From Marinobacterium arenosum (GTDB lineage Bacteria; Pseudomonadota; Gammaproteobacteria; Pseudomonadales; Balneatricaceae): 64,000 bases of DNA. This document shows positions 30,029-41,326 of the stretch, in pieces. How positions within the stretch are numbered: the stretch's first letter is position 1; each line of letters starts with the position of its first letter. A program made the position numbers and the translations under genes. The DNA is taken from NCBI RefSeq assembly GCF_019795155.1, contig NZ_JAILYN010000016.1, positions 1 through 64,000 of the forward strand. The letters run 5' to 3'. The notes beneath the pieces are model-generated. The model was not told the origin of the DNA, searched no databases, and worked only from the letters and a program-made list of their open reading frames with translations.

Positions 30029-31332
30029 GCGAGCTGAACATTCTCAAGCTGGACAGCAGCCAGGACGATTTTGCCGCCCAGTTGGACCGGCTGCTGGCCT
30101 GGGAGTCGGTCTCCGACAGCAAGGTCAACCAGATCGTCGATGAGATCCTGATGAAGGTCAAGGCGGAAGGGGATGCCGCGGTGGTGGAATACACCAACCG
30201 CTTCGACCGGATGTCGGTGGCCTCGATGGCCGAGCTGGAGATGAGCCGCGAACGGCTGCAGCAGGCGCTGGACGGCCTGCCGGCGGAGCAGCGCCAGGCG
30301 CTGGAAACGGCAGCTGAGCGGGTGCGCACCTACCACGAACGTCAGAAGGGCGAGTCCTGGCAGTACACCGAAGCGGACGGCACCATGCTGGGCCAGCAGG
30401 TGACGCCGATGGACCGGGTCGGCCTCTACGTGCCGGGCGGCAAGGCATCCTATCCGTCGTCGGTGCTGATGAACGCGATGCCGGCCAAGGTGGCGGGCGT
30501 CGGCGAGATCATCATGGTGGTACCGACACCGGCCGGCGAGCTGAACGAGCTGGTTCTGGCGGCGGCGGCACTGGCCGGCGTCGACCGGGTGTTCTGCATC
30601 GGCGGCGCCCAGGCGGTGGCTGCGCTGGCCTATGGTACCGAGACGGTGCCCAAGGTCGACAAGATCGTCGGCCCCGGCAACATTTTCGTGGCGACCGCCA
30701 AGCGGGCGGTGTTCGGTGCCGTCGGTATCGATATGATCGCCGGCCCGTCGGAGATCCTGGTGATCTGCGACGGCAAGACCGACCCGGACTGGGTGGCGAT
30801 GGACCTGTTCTCGCAGGCCGAGCACGATGAAGATGCCCAGTCGATCCTGGTCTGCCCGGACGCCGATTACATCGACCGGGTTGAACAGAGTATCGCCAAG
30901 CTGCTGCCGACCATGGAGCGTGAGTCGATCATCGAAGTGTCGCTGCGTGAGCGGGCGGCGTTGATCAAGGTGCGTGATATGGCCGAGGCGGTCGAGGTTG
31001 GCAACCGGATTGCGCCGGAACACCTGGAGCTGTCGGTCGACAACCCGGAAGAGCTGTTGCCGCAGATCCGCCATGCCGGTGCGATCTTCATGGGGCGCTA
31101 CACCGCCGAGGCGCTGGGCGACTACTGCGCCGGCCCGAACCACGTGCTGCCGACCTCCGGCACCGCGCGGTTTTCGTCGCCGCTAGGGGTCTATGACTTC
31201 CAGAAGCGCTCGTCGCTGATCTACTTCTCGGCCGACGGCGCCTCCGAGATGGGCAAGGTCGCCTCGGTATTGGCCCGTGGCGAAAGCCTGACCGCTCACG
31301 CCCGCTCGGCCGAGTACCGTATCAAAGACTGA
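30025..31332 (+). CDS. hisD: Histidinol dehydrogenase
   Basis: The last enzyme of histidine synthesis: zinc- and NAD-dependent oxidation of histidinol to histidine. The 435 residues include the glycine-rich [17 protein letters not shown] block, [13 protein letters not shown] (zinc and catalytic histidine region) and [19 protein letters not shown]. It is translationally coupled to hisG. Confidence 0.97.
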   Translation: MSELNILKLDSSQDDFAAQLDRLLAWESVSDSKVNQIVDEILMKVKAEGDAAVVEYTNRFDRMSVASMAELEMSRERLQQALDGLPAEQRQALETAAERVRTYHERQKGESWQYTEADGTMLGQQVTPMDRVGLYVPGGKASYPSSVLMNAMPAKVAGVGEIIMVVPTPAGELNELVLAAAALAGVDRVFCIGGAQAVAALAYGTETVPKVDKIVGPGNIFVATAKRAVFGAVGIDMIAGPSEILVICDGKTDPDWVAMDLFSQAEHDEDAQSILVCPDADYIDRVEQSIAKLLPTMERESIIEVSLRERAALIKVRDMAEAVEVGNRIAPEHLELSVDNPEELLPQIRHAGAIFMGRYTAEALGDYCAGPNHVLPTSGTARFSSPLGVYDFQKRSSLIYFSADGASEMGKVASVLARGESLTAHARSAEYRIKD

Positions 31333-31368
31333 CCGGAACCGTCCGGTCCGATAGAGGGCAGGAGTAAC

Positions 31369-31626
31369 ATGAAGTACAGCGAAGAAGATATCCGCCGGCT
31401 GACCTGGCAGTGCCGCCGTGGCATGCTGGAGCTGGATGTGCTGTTCGTGCCGTTCATGGAGCAGGCGTTCCGTGATCAGAGCGAAGAGGATCAGGACCGG
31501 TTCGTCAAACTGCTCGATGAGCAGGACCAGGACCTGTTTCTCTGGTTCATGCAGCGCGAAGAGCCGCAGGATCCGGATCTGAAACGGATCGTCAATATCA
31601 TCCTCGACCGTGTTCAGCCGGATTGA
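31369..31626 (+). CDS. sdhE: FAD assembly factor SdhE
   Basis: Promotes covalent flavinylation of succinate dehydrogenase (SdhA) and fumarate reductase. The 85 residues carry the signature RRGMLELD (17-24) used for flavoprotein binding. It overlaps ygfX by 17 bp, the usual sdhE-ygfX arrangement. Confidence 0.94.
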   Translation: MKYSEEDIRRLTWQCRRGMLELDVLFVPFMEQAFRDQSEEDQDRFVKLLDEQDQDLFLWFMQREEPQDPDLKRIVNIILDRVQPD

Positions 31627-32038
31627 TCTGCGGCTGAAACCCTCCCGTCTCTGGCGTGGCTGGCGCTTGCTGGTCCACGCCGTTGCGCTGCTGGCGATCT
31701 GGCTGGCGGCGCTATCTCCTTTCCTGCAATGGCTGTTTTCACTGCTGCTGGTGATGTCGCTGCTATACAGCTTTATCGGCCCGTCCGAGCGGATCGAGCG
31801 GCTGGTCTGGCAGGCCGCCGAGGGCGACCTGCGTCTGCTGGGCCGGCATGGCTGGCTGCAGGTCACCGAGATCCGGGCGTTGCTGGCTAGCCGTTGGCTG
31901 ATCTATATGCAGTTGCGCGTCGCCGAACGGCTGCTGCCGTTGCCGTTGTTGGTCTGGCGCGATTCGGTTGATGCCGACGGCTTTCGCCGGCTCAGCGTAT
32001 TGGCCCGACACGCCAAGCCGCCGCAGGATTCTTGTTAA
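31610..32038 (+). CDS. ygfX: YgfX-family inner-membrane protein
   Basis: A small membrane protein encoded with SdhE (called CptA in a proposed toxin-antitoxin pair, a role that is disputed). The 142 residues have two close N-terminal membrane helices (about 22-56) and a cytoplasmic C-terminal half. It starts at a GTG inside sdhE, so expression depends on coupling. Assignment rests on context and topology more than on strong motifs. Confidence 0.75.
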   Translation: MFSRIDLRLKPSRLWRGWRLLVHAVALLAIWLAALSPFLQWLFSLLLVMSLLYSFIGPSERIERLVWQAAEGDLRLLGRHGWLQVTEIRALLASRWLIYMQLRVAERLLPLPLLVWRDSVDADGFRRLSVLARHAKPPQDSC

Positions 32039-32039
32039 G

Positions 32040-32640
32040 AATCTAACCCCGCTCGAGGGCGAAATCGTCGGACGTACCAAGATCTGTCGCGGTCAGAGCC
32101 CGCTGCTACGGGGTTTCCTGCTTCGTAGCAGTCCGCTCCGAGGGCGACGGGTTATGGGGAGGCTAGAAATCGCCGTTGGTCGCGGCTGAAGCCGCTCCCA
32201 CAGGAGTCATACTTCGTAGCAGCCTCTCCGAGGGAAAACATCGCGGACTGTGCCAAGGCCCTGTCGCGGCTGAAGCCCCTCCTACACGGGCCGTGCTTCG
32301 TAATCCGTAGGTTGGGATGAGGTACGAATCCCAACGATCCCAGGTAGGTGCCGGACCTGGCCGGCCAAACGCCGACAGGCGTTTTCAACCGCCTGCGGCG
32401 GTGGCGCCCCGGGTGGCGCCCTACAGGGCCCTGCCGTAGCAGCCCGCTCCGAGGGCGGTATCTGCGGACCGTGCCAAGTCCGTCGCGGTCGGTACCCAAA
32501 GGGTATGCCAAGCCAGCTGCTACAGGGGCGTACTTCGTAGCAGCTCGCTCCGAGAGCGACACCCTCGGACCGTGCCAAGACCTGTCGCGGTCGGTACCCA
32601 AAGGGCATGCCAAGCCCGCTGCTACAGGTTTTTGCGTTTG
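32040..32640. repeat. Mixed REP cluster between ygfX and nadB
   Basis: This 640-bp convergent gap has no credible gene. It holds several GTAG-headed hairpin families. The GCTCCGA-loop type has arms at about 32133, 32443 and 32537. Long-loop partners with GGTACCCAAAGGG and TATGCC or CATGCC lie near 32492 and 32591. Pseudomonas-like GCGGCTGAAGCCGCTCCCAC elements lie near 32183 and 32263. A different one is at 32308-32336 (stem GTTGGGAT/ATCCCAAC). The segment 32365-32430 contains further GC-rich palindromes. Confidence 0.8.
32308..32336 (+). repeat. GTAG-headed hairpin of a second REP family
   Basis: GTAG is followed by a perfect 8-bp stem (GTTGGGAT, ATCCCAAC) around a 9-nt loop. It is unrelated in stem sequence to the GCTCCGA-loop family but has the same head tetranucleotide, the mark of elements acted on by RAYT enzymes. 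Confidence 0.6.
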
Positions 32641-32681
32641 CTGGCAGCTCGAACCCTGGGCGATCTCTCAATATCGATGGC

Positions 32682-34295
32682 TCAGCGGCGCGGCCACTGG
32701 TAGTTGACCGGGGTCAGCACGGTATCGCGCAGCTCCGGTCCTGGCTCCGGGTAATCCAGCGTGTAATGCAGGCCGCGGCTTTCGTGGCGCAGCATCGACG
32801 AGCGGATGATCAGGTCGGCAACCAGCGCCAGGTTGCGCAGTTCCAGCAGGTCGCGGCTGATTTTGTAGTTGCTGTAGTACTCGGTGATCTCCTGCTGCAG
32901 CATGTCGACCCGGTGCTTGGCGCGTTGCAGCCGCTTGGTGGTGCGTACGATGCCGACGTAGTCCCACATGAAACGGCGCAGTTCATCCCAGTTGTGGGAG
33001 ATGATCACATCCTCGTCGGAGTCGGTCACCAGCGACTCGTCCCAATCCGGTATCTGCGGCTGTTCCGGTGTGCCGGCCAGTTCACGGCTGATCTGTTCGG
33101 CGGCCGAGCGGGCATAGACGATGCATTCCAGCAGCGAGTTGCTGGCCAGCCGGTTGGCGCCGTGCAGGCCGGTGAAGGCGGTCTCGCCGATCGCGTACAG
33201 GCCGGCCACGTCGGTGGCGCCGTACTGATCGGTCATTACGCCGCCACAGGTATAGTGGGCCGCCGGTACCACCGGGATCGGCTCCTTGGTGATATCGATG
33301 CCGTACTTCAGGCAGCGCTTGTGGATGGTCGGGAAGTGTGACTGGATGAACTCGGCCGGTTTGTGGGAGATATCCAGGTAGACGCAGTCGCAGCCGAGCC
33401 GTTTCATCTCGTGGTCGATGGCGCGGGCGACGATATCACGCGGCGCCAGTTCGCCGCGTTCATCGTAGCGGTCCATGAAGCGCTCGCCATTGGGCAGTCG
33501 CAGCTTGCCGCCTTCGCCGCGCACCGCTTCGGTGATCAGGTAGGACTTGGCCTGCGGATGGTAAAGGCAGGTCGGGTGGAACTGGTTGAACTCCATATTG
33601 GCCACCCGGCAGCCGGCACGCCAGGCCATGGCGATGCCGTCGCCGCTGGCGCCGTCCGGGTTGCTGGTGTAGAGGTAGGCCTTGGAGGCGCCGCCGGTGG
33701 CCAGTACCACGAACGGGGCCTGGAACACCTCAACATGCCCGCTCTTGTTGTTTAGCACGTAGGCGCCGACGCAGCGGTTGTTCGGCAGCCGCAGCTTGTC
33801 GCGGGTGATCAGGTCGACCGCCACATGGTGCTCGAACAGGTCGATCTGGCTATGTTCCCGGGCACGCTCGATCAGGGTTCGCTGGACCGCCTTGCCGGTG
33901 GCGTCGGCGGCGTGGATGATACGGCGCTGTGAGTGGCCACCCTCCTTGGTCAGGTGGTAGCTCTCCTCAGCATCGTCGCCATTACGGGTGAACGGGACGC
34001 CCTGGCCGATCAGCCAGTCAATCGCCTCGCGGCCGTGGCTGACGGTAAAGCGCACGGCATCCTCGTGGCTCAGCGACGCGCCGGCGGTCATGGTATCGGC
34101 AACGTGCTCGGCAATGCTGTCCGCTTCATCCAGTACCGCGGCGATACCGCCCTGGGCGTGCCAGGTGGAGCCGGCGTTCAGCTCCCCCTTGCTGAGCACC
34201 GCCACCCGGTGGTGTTCGGCCAGCTGTAGCGCCAGAGTCAGGCCGGCGGAGCCGGAGCCGATAATCAGTACGTCATGGCTGTTTGATCTGGTCAT
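32682..34295 (-). CDS. nadB: L-aspartate oxidase
   Basis: FAD enzyme oxidising L-aspartate to iminoaspartate, the first step of de novo NAD synthesis (with NadA). The 537 residues start with the dinucleotide-binding motif [17 protein letters not shown]. They contain [20 protein letters not shown], the catalytic-domain [24 protein letters not shown] and a C-terminal helical domain. It is divergent from rpoE, a conserved neighbour pair. Confidence 0.97.
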   Translation of the reverse strand: MTRSNSHDVLIIGSGSAGLTLALQLAEHHRVAVLSKGELNAGSTWHAQGGIAAVLDEADSIAEHVADTMTAGASLSHEDAVRFTVSHGREAIDWLIGQGVPFTRNGDDAEESYHLTKEGGHSQRRIIHAADATGKAVQRTLIERAREHSQIDLFEHHVAVDLITRDKLRLPNNRCVGAYVLNNKSGHVEVFQAPFVVLATGGASKAYLYTSNPDGASGDGIAMAWRAGCRVANMEFNQFHPTCLYHPQAKSYLITEAVRGEGGKLRLPNGERFMDRYDERGELAPRDIVARAIDHEMKRLGCDCVYLDISHKPAEFIQSHFPTIHKRCLKYGIDITKEPIPVVPAAHYTCGGVMTDQYGATDVAGLYAIGETAFTGLHGANRLASNSLLECIVYARSAAEQISRELAGTPEQPQIPDWDESLVTDSDEDVIISHNWDELRRFMWDYVGIVRTTKRLQRAKHRVDMLQQEITEYYSNYKISRDLLELRNLALVADLIIRSSMLRHESRGLHYTLDYPEPGPELRDTVLTPVNYQWPRR

Positions 34296-34658
34296 CCCGT
34301 TCCTTAACTATTGTTCTGGTCGTGCGACCGTTCATCGGACCGCAACATTATGCCGCCGGGCCGGCAATTATGGAATTCGCTGACAGCAGCGTGCGTTCTC
34401 TGTTATCCGGCCAGCTCTATCGAGGCCTCTTTAGCCCGAATCCGCCAGCGTGAGCGCCTTGTTCTCATCCAAAAAAATGAGGATGCCCCTTAATTTTCCG
34501 TAAGCCCGGGAACTTTCATTCAAGCGACTGTCGAACACTGTAGTTCGAGGCACTCTGCTGGTTGAAGCTTGCAATGGGGTAGAGGCAGTTGAATACTTCA
34601 TGCGGTGGCGTATCCGGTTCGGGTACGATGATTTTAGGGACGGTAATAAGGAATCAGA
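34296..34658. other. Divergent nadB-rpoE control region
   Basis: This 363-bp gap carries the control regions of nadB (minus) and the sigma-E operon (plus). The only element I can support is a sigma-E-type promoter candidate at 34509-34535. A leader of roughly 115 nt would follow before rpoE. No convincing small gene is seen. Confidence 0.6.
34509..34535 (+). promoter_or_regulatory. Candidate sigma-E (AlgU) autoregulated promoter
   Basis: GGAACTT (34509-34515) matches the sigma-E -35 element fully. TCGAA (34531-34535) matches the TCnnA -10 after a 15-bp spacer, slightly short of the usual 16-17. Its position upstream of the sigma-E gene fits the known autoregulation of rpoE/algU. Confidence 0.5.
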
Positions 34659-35252
34659 GTGTCTAACGAGAGCCAGGCCGAGATCGACAAGCGACTCGTG
34701 CAGCGGGTGCAGGCCGGCGATAAGCGGGCTTTCGATCTGCTGGTCAAGAAGTATCAGCATAAGATCATCGGCCTGATTGGTCGCTACGTTTACGACCATC
34801 ACGAGGCGCTGGATGTGGCCCAGGAAGCGTTTATCAAGGCCTACCGCGCACTGCCGAATTTCCGCGGTGACAGTGCCTTTTATACCTGGCTGTACCGGAT
34901 TGCGATCAACACGGCCAAGAATCACCTGGTGGCCAAGGGACGTCGACCACCGGATGTGGATGTGGATGTCAGTGACGCCCAGCACTTTGAAAGTGCCGCG
35001 GAACTGAAAAACATCGAATCGCCCGAGGCTAGCCTGTATCGGGATCAACTGGAGCAGGTGGTCAAGCGTACGCTGGACCGGCTGCCGGAGGACCTGCGTG
35101 TCGCCCTGACGCTGCGCGAATTCGAGGGATTGAGTTATGAAGATATCGCCAATGTTATGGACTGCCCGGTTGGTACCGTCCGCTCCCGGATCTTCCGGGC
35201 ACGAGAAGCGATAGATAAAGAGATCATGCCGATAATGGCATCGACAGACTGA
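34659..35252 (+). CDS. rpoE: Envelope-stress sigma factor RpoE/AlgU
   Basis: An ECF sigma factor of the RpoE branch that turns on envelope repair genes after its anti-sigma factor is cut. The 197 residues contain region 2 (HHEALDVAQEAFIKAYRALPNFRGDSAFYTWLYRIAINTAKN) and region 4 (LREFEGLSYEDIANVMDCPVGTVRSRIFRAREAI). The start is GTG at 34659 after AAGGA (34648-34652). It is followed at 36 bp by the anti-sigma gene. Confidence 0.96.
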   Translation: MSNESQAEIDKRLVQRVQAGDKRAFDLLVKKYQHKIIGLIGRYVYDHHEALDVAQEAFIKAYRALPNFRGDSAFYTWLYRIAINTAKNHLVAKGRRPPDVDVDVSDAQHFESAAELKNIESPEASLYRDQLEQVVKRTLDRLPEDLRVALTLREFEGLSYEDIANVMDCPVGTVRSRIFRAREAIDKEIMPIMASTD

Positions 35253-35288
35253 ATTTGGGACTTTTAGGGAATGCATCGAGGTAGGGCT

Positions 35289-36134
35289 ATGAATGAGCAA
35301 GCCGTCGAAAGCCTGTCTGCTGTGATGGATGGCGAGGCGAGCGAGTTTGAGTTGCGCCGCACACTTGAGCAGCTGGAACAGTCGCCTGAAATAGGCGAGC
35401 AGTGGCGTCGTTTCCATGTCGCACGTAACGCACTGCGCGGCGAGCCAATACAGGGGGTGGGTGTGGATATCAGTGCCGGGGTGATGGCCGCGGTGGAGGC
35501 GGAAGCGCCTCTAGAGGTTGATCCGGCGCCACGGGAACAGGCGCCGGCCAGCGATGAGCGTCGCCTGCACAACCGCTTCTTGAAGCCGCTGACCAGCATG
35601 GCGGTGGCGGCATCGGTCACCGCGATGGTGATTCTTGGCGTGCAGAATCTCGGCCAGCAGAGCCCGGCTCAACTGGCGGACAGCCGGCCGCAGTACACGC
35701 TGCCGTCGGCCACCGGTGGCAACGACAGCCTGATGCCCGCGCAGTTCGGCAATCGTACCGTGCTGGGCGGCAATACAGGTCAGGAGCCGGAGGTGATCCG
35801 CCTGTCACAGGGGTTGGCGCACTATATCGCCCAGCACCAGCATCTTTTGAGTGAACAGAAACCGGCCTGGAGTGCCAAGTGGCTGCCCGAGGGCTTCCGT
35901 AATGTGCGTCACGAGGTGATGCCGCAGGCGGAGGTGATGATGTTCAGCGATGGCAGACACGCGGTGTCGGTCTGTATCGAAGAGCTGGGTCGGCAGTCGG
36001 TGCCTGAAGGCGTGGCCCAGGTGGGCGGCATGATCGCCGTTGGCAAGCGCCAGGGTAACAAGTTCGTTACCGTGGTGGGCGATGTGCCGCTGATGATTGC
36101 CGAGCGGATCGCCGCATCGGTTAAAACCAACTAA
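35289..36134 (+). CDS. rseA: Anti-sigma-E factor RseA fused to RseB/MucB C-terminal domain
   Basis: Residues 1-75 form the cytoplasmic RseA/MucA sigma-binding domain (start MNEQAVESLSAVMDGEASEF). Residues about 101-118 are the single membrane helix, and 119-170 a Ser/Pro/Gly-rich periplasmic linker. Residues 171-188 resemble the YLxxH segment near the end of MucA proteins (AHYIAQHQHL). Residues 194-278 match the C-terminal domain of RseB/MucB: WLPEGF, then MMFSDGRHAVSVCIE, then FVTVVGDVPLMIAERIAASVK. No separate rseB exists between this gene and rseC, and the large N-terminal lipoprotein-sensing domain of RseB is absent. At 281 residues it is longer than a typical RseA (about 195-215). Start 35289 follows GAGGTAGGG; 35271 is less likely. 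Confidence 0.88.
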   Translation: MNEQAVESLSAVMDGEASEFELRRTLEQLEQSPEIGEQWRRFHVARNALRGEPIQGVGVDISAGVMAAVEAEAPLEVDPAPREQAPASDERRLHNRFLKPLTSMAVAASVTAMVILGVQNLGQQSPAQLADSRPQYTLPSATGGNDSLMPAQFGNRTVLGGNTGQEPEVIRLSQGLAHYIAQHQHLLSEQKPAWSAKWLPEGFRNVRHEVMPQAEVMMFSDGRHAVSVCIEELGRQSVPEGVAQVGGMIAVGKRQGNKFVTVVGDVPLMIAERIAASVKTN

Positions 36135-36156
36135 CAGCAGTTAAGTTAAGCATCAG

Positions 36157-36591
36157 ATGATTGAAGAGCGTGGTCGGGTGGTGGACGTGGATGCCGATGG
36201 CGTCTGGGTGGAGGTGCATAAGCAGAGCGCCTGTGCCAGTTGCAGCGCCCGAGCAGGCTGCGGCCAGCGCCTGGTGGCGGAGGCGACCGCCGGCAAGCGG
36301 GTGGTGATCTGTGTCGAGAACCCGCACCAGCGGCCGGTGACGGTCGAAGACTCGGTGGTGATCGGCATCGCCGAAGGCGCTTTCATGAAGGCCTCGCTAC
36401 TGCTCTATCTGATACCTCTAATCGCGTTGTTCGTGCTGGCCGGGCTGGTCAGCCAGGCCGGGGTGGCGGAAGGCTTCGTGATTCTCGCCGCATTGGTCGG
36501 GCTGTTACTCGGGCTCGGGCTGGTGCGCCTGGTCGGGCGCCGTTGGCAGCGCTCGCACGACTATCATCCAATACTGTTGCGGGTCGTCTGA
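36157..36591 (+). CDS. rseC: RseC/MucC-family inner-membrane regulator
   Basis: A small membrane protein of the sigma-E operon, also linked to the Rsx/SoxR-reducing system. The 144 residues have an N-terminal cysteine cluster CASCSARAGCG (27-37), possibly metal or Fe-S binding, and two membrane helices (about 78-96 and 104-124). It comes 22 bp after rseA and 33 bp before degP. Confidence 0.92.
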   Translation: MIEERGRVVDVDADGVWVEVHKQSACASCSARAGCGQRLVAEATAGKRVVICVENPHQRPVTVEDSVVIGIAEGAFMKASLLLYLIPLIALFVLAGLVSQAGVAEGFVILAALVGLLLGLGLVRLVGRRWQRSHDYHPILLRVV

Positions 36592-36624
36592 CCCCGAATA
36601 GCCGTAAAGGAAGGATCTAACCAA

Positions 36625-38034
36625 ATGCGTAGCATCAGAGCATCCCTATGGGTTTTCTGTCTGTTTGTCTGGGCCTCTGTCGCGCAGGCGGCCAGCCTGC
36701 CCGATTTCAAGTCGCTGGTTAAGGAAGCCTCGCCGGCGGTGGTCAATATCAGCGCCGTGCAGAAATCGACCGAAACGGAGCGGGCGCTCAATCCGTTCAA
36801 TGGGCCCGGCTACGAAGATATGCCGGAGATTTTCCGCCACTTCTTCCAGATGCCCGATATCAAGCCGCGTGAGCGCCGTCGCTCGCCGCAGTCGCTGGGG
36901 TCCGGCTTCATTCTCTCCCGGGACGGCTACGTACTGACCAACCACCATGTGATCGATGGTGCCGACGAGGTGATTGTGCGGTTATCAGATCGCCGCGAAC
37001 TGGTGGCTCAGGTGATCGGCTCCGACAAGCGCACCGATATCGCGCTGCTGAAGCTGGATGCCCGTAACCTGCCGACTGTCGAGCTGGGCAGCTCCGCTGA
37101 TCTGGAAGTGGGTGAGTGGGTACTGGCGATCGGTTCGCCGTTCGGCTTCGATCACTCGGTGACGGCAGGTATTGTCAGCGCCAAGGAGCGGGCGCTGGCA
37201 AACGAGACCTACGTACCCTTTATCCAGACCGATGTGGCGATCAACCCGGGCAACTCCGGCGGGCCACTGTTCAACCTGGAGGGTGAAGTGGTGGGTATCA
37301 ACTCGCAGATCTATACCCGCTCAGGTGGCTTCATGGGGCTGTCGTTCGCCATCCCGATCGATGTGGCGATGGAGGTGGCCGAGCAGCTGAAGGAGCAGGG
37401 CTTCGTCAGCCGTGGCTGGCTTGGTGTGATCATCCAGGAAGTCAACAAGGACCTGGCTGAATCATTCGGCCTGGAGCGCCCGGCCGGTGCCCTGGTTGCC
37501 AAGGTGTTGCCGGAGAGTCCGGCAGAGAGCGGTGGCCTGCAGGAGGGTGATGTGATCACCCGCTTCAATGGCCGTGAGGTGGTGCTCTCCTCCGATCTGC
37601 CGCACATGGTCGGACGGGTGAAGCCGGGTGCCATGGCTAACCTCGACGTGGTGCGGGCGGGCGAGCGCAAGCGGTTGCAGCTGGAGATCGGCGAGCTGCC
37701 GGAGGAGCAGCCCAAGCTGGCGTCCGGTCAGCAGCAGCACCGTGATCAGCCGCATGGCAACCGGCTGGATGTGGTGGTCGCGGAGCTGGATGGCGAGCGT
37801 AAGGCCAAGTGGAACGTGCGCAGCGGCGTGGTGGTACAGCGGGTGCAGAAGGGTGCCGGCGCCAGTGCCGGGTTGATGGTCGGCGACGTGATTACCATGC
37901 TGAACGGCGCGCAGGTCGATTCGGTCGAGCGCTTCAACGAGCTGGTTGCCGAACTGCCCAGTGGCCGTGCGGTGCCGATGCGGATCGTGCGGCGGGGCAG
38001 TCCGTTGTTCGTGCCGCTGAAGCTGAATGATTGA
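36625..38034 (+). CDS. degP: Periplasmic serine protease DegP/MucD
   Basis: A periplasmic HtrA-type chaperone-protease that destroys misfolded envelope proteins. The 469 residues begin with a signal peptide (cleavage after AQA, about residue 22). The catalytic triad is His108 (LTNHHVID), Asp138 (TDIALLK) and Ser211 (NPGNSGGPL). Two PDZ domains follow (about 260-350 and 370-465). Its place at the end of the sigma-E operon is the MucD arrangement of Pseudomonas relatives. Confidence 0.95.
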   Translation: MRSIRASLWVFCLFVWASVAQAASLPDFKSLVKEASPAVVNISAVQKSTETERALNPFNGPGYEDMPEIFRHFFQMPDIKPRERRRSPQSLGSGFILSRDGYVLTNHHVIDGADEVIVRLSDRRELVAQVIGSDKRTDIALLKLDARNLPTVELGSSADLEVGEWVLAIGSPFGFDHSVTAGIVSAKERALANETYVPFIQTDVAINPGNSGGPLFNLEGEVVGINSQIYTRSGGFMGLSFAIPIDVAMEVAEQLKEQGFVSRGWLGVIIQEVNKDLAESFGLERPAGALVAKVLPESPAESGGLQEGDVITRFNGREVVLSSDLPHMVGRVKPGAMANLDVVRAGERKRLQLEIGELPEEQPKLASGQQQHRDQPHGNRLDVVVAELDGERKAKWNVRSGVVVQRVQKGAGASAGLMVGDVITMLNGAQVDSVERFNELVAELPSGRAVPMRIVRRGSPLFVPLKLND

Positions 38035-38074
38035 GCATCGGCTGGCTGATCGGCCGAGTTAAGACTGTATGCGA

Positions 38075-38097
38075 GAGGGCACACAAAGCGTGCCCTC
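38075..38097 (-). repeat. GTAG-headed hairpin downstream of degP
   Basis: GAGGGCAC and GTGCCCTC pair perfectly across ACAAAGC. On the minus strand the stem is preceded by GTAGG, making it a REP-like element of a third family. There is no T-tract, so it is not a simple terminator. Confidence 0.5.
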
Positions 38098-38148
38098 CCT
38101 ACGGAACTGCTAGCGGACCGAATCAGCGGCGCCGCCACTGCTATGGAG

Positions 38149-38170
38149 AAGGGGCCGCAGGCCCCTTTTT
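38149..38170 (+). terminator. Rho-independent terminator after the sigma-E operon
   Basis: An 8-bp GC-rich stem (AAGGGGCC with GGCCCCTT, loop GCA) is followed by a run of T. It is 115 bp beyond the degP stop and separates the sigma-E operon from the lepA operon. Confidence 0.85.
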
Positions 38171-38281
38171 ACGTACGCTTGTAGCCTTTTATCGGTTAAT
38201 GGAGCGAGATAGCTCCGCTGTGGGAAATACGGTAAACTTGCCGCCTTTCCGTCCAATGTATCTCCGAGTGGTAGTCAATAC

Positions 38282-40081
<1,800 letters not shown>

Positions 40082-40090
40082 GGAACTGCC

Positions 40091-40903
40091 ATGAACTTTG
40101 ATTTTGCGCTGATCCTGGTGGTCGCCACCGGTCTCTGTGGGGCCGTCTGGTTGCTGGATCGCGTCTGGCTGGCGCCGCAACGGCGCCAGCGGTTGGAAAC
40201 CGCCCAGGCCCAGGCCGGCGGAAATCTGCCGCAGGAGACTGTCGAACAGCTCAATCGCGAGCCCGGCTGGGTCGATACCGGCAAATCGATGTTTCCGGTG
40301 CTGGCGGTGGTACTGGTACTGCGCTCATTTCTGATCGAGCCGTTCCAGATCCCGTCCGGCTCGATGCTGCCGACCCTGAATATCGGCGACTTCATCCTGG
40401 TCAACAAGTACCACTACGGGATTCGGTTGCCGGTGTCGAATACCAAGATCATCCCGATCAACGATCCTAAAAGGGGTGATATCGCGGTGTTCCGTTATCC
40501 GCAGGATCCAAGCGTTAACTATATTAAGAGGGTCGTCGGCCTGCCGGGTGATCGAATCCGCTATATGGACAAGACGCTCTATATCAATGGCGAAGCTCAG
40601 CCTCAGCAACTGGTTGCCCAGTTGCCGCCGGCCGAACCCCAGCAACTGCTGTTGAATGAAACCCTGGGGGGAGTAAAGCACCGCATCTATCAGGACCTGT
40701 TCCGGCCGCGGATCGATGGCGAAGTGGAAGTTCCAGAAGGACATTACTTTGTCATGGGCGATAATCGCGATAACAGCAACGACAGTCGCATGTGGGGCTT
40801 CGTGCCGGATGAGCTGCTGGTAGGGAAAGCCTTCGCAGTTTGGGTATACTGGCCGGAGCGCTTCAGCATTCCGGATTTCAGCGAGGCGCGCTTTATTCAG
40901 TGA
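40091..40903 (+). CDS. lepB: Signal peptidase I
   Basis: Cleaves signal peptides from Sec and Tat exported proteins at the periplasmic face. The 270 residues have two membrane helices (about 4-22 and 67-82), catalytic Ser91 (IPSGSMLPTL) and general-base Lys146 (YIKRVVGLPGD), at the same numbers as in E. coli, and box E GDNRDNSNDSR. The lepA-lepB-rnc-era-recO order is standard. Confidence 0.97.
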   Translation: MNFDFALILVVATGLCGAVWLLDRVWLAPQRRQRLETAQAQAGGNLPQETVEQLNREPGWVDTGKSMFPVLAVVLVLRSFLIEPFQIPSGSMLPTLNIGDFILVNKYHYGIRLPVSNTKIIPINDPKRGDIAVFRYPQDPSVNYIKRVVGLPGDRIRYMDKTLYINGEAQPQQLVAQLPPAEPQQLLLNETLGGVKHRIYQDLFRPRIDGEVEVPEGHYFVMGDNRDNSNDSRMWGFVPDELLVGKAFAVWVYWPERFSIPDFSEARFIQ

Positions 40904-40951
40904 CGGGGATCTCGAAACAGTTTCGAGATGCTCTAACGCTTGGAGGGGGAG

Positions 40952-41326
40952 ATGAGCAAACATCCTGATGGCCAGCGTGGCGCTTCGCTACTGTCGATCC
41001 TGCTGTTTCTGATAGTCGGCGGCATCGCGTTGTCGATGGCGCTGAAACTGTCGCCAGCCTATTTTGAGTTCCGAACCATCGATTCGGTGCTGACTGCGGT
41101 CAGCAATGACCCGAACGAGCTGCGTAAGCCGCTGTCCGGAATCCGGTTGGATTTGACCAAGAAGTTCCGTATCAACCAGATCAAGTTGCAGCCCGAAGCA
41201 CTGAAAGTGAGCCGGGACCGCGGAATTATCCGGTTTGATCTTAAATATGAAGTGCGGGTGCCGATGTATTTCAACGTCGATGCGCTCGTTAAATTTGAAA
41301 AGAATTACGAAGCTATAGCACCTTGA
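40952..41326 (+). CDS. DUF4845 membrane protein
   Basis: A 124-residue protein with a basic N-terminus, one hydrophobic segment (about 13-35: [20 protein letters not shown]) and a soluble, probably periplasmic, remainder. The N-terminus resembles prepilin-like or membrane-anchored proteins. The DUF4845 family is regularly found between lepB and rnc in gammaproteobacteria; its function is unknown. Start 40952 follows GGAGGGGGAG; the TTG at 40940 is unlikely. It overlaps rnc by 4 bp. Confidence 0.88.
   Translation: MSKHPDGQRGASLLSILLFLIVGGIALSMALKLSPAYFEFRTIDSVLTAVSNDPNELRKPLSGIRLDLTKKFRINQIKLQPEALKVSRDRGIIRFDLKYEVRVPMYFNVDALVKFEKNYEAIAP

Noticed and set aside
31369-32038. sdhE-ygfX as a toxin-antitoxin pair
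   Set aside because: SdhE has the flavinylation motif RGxxELD, and the pair is a conserved housekeeping neighbour. The toxin claim for YgfX/CptA is disputed.
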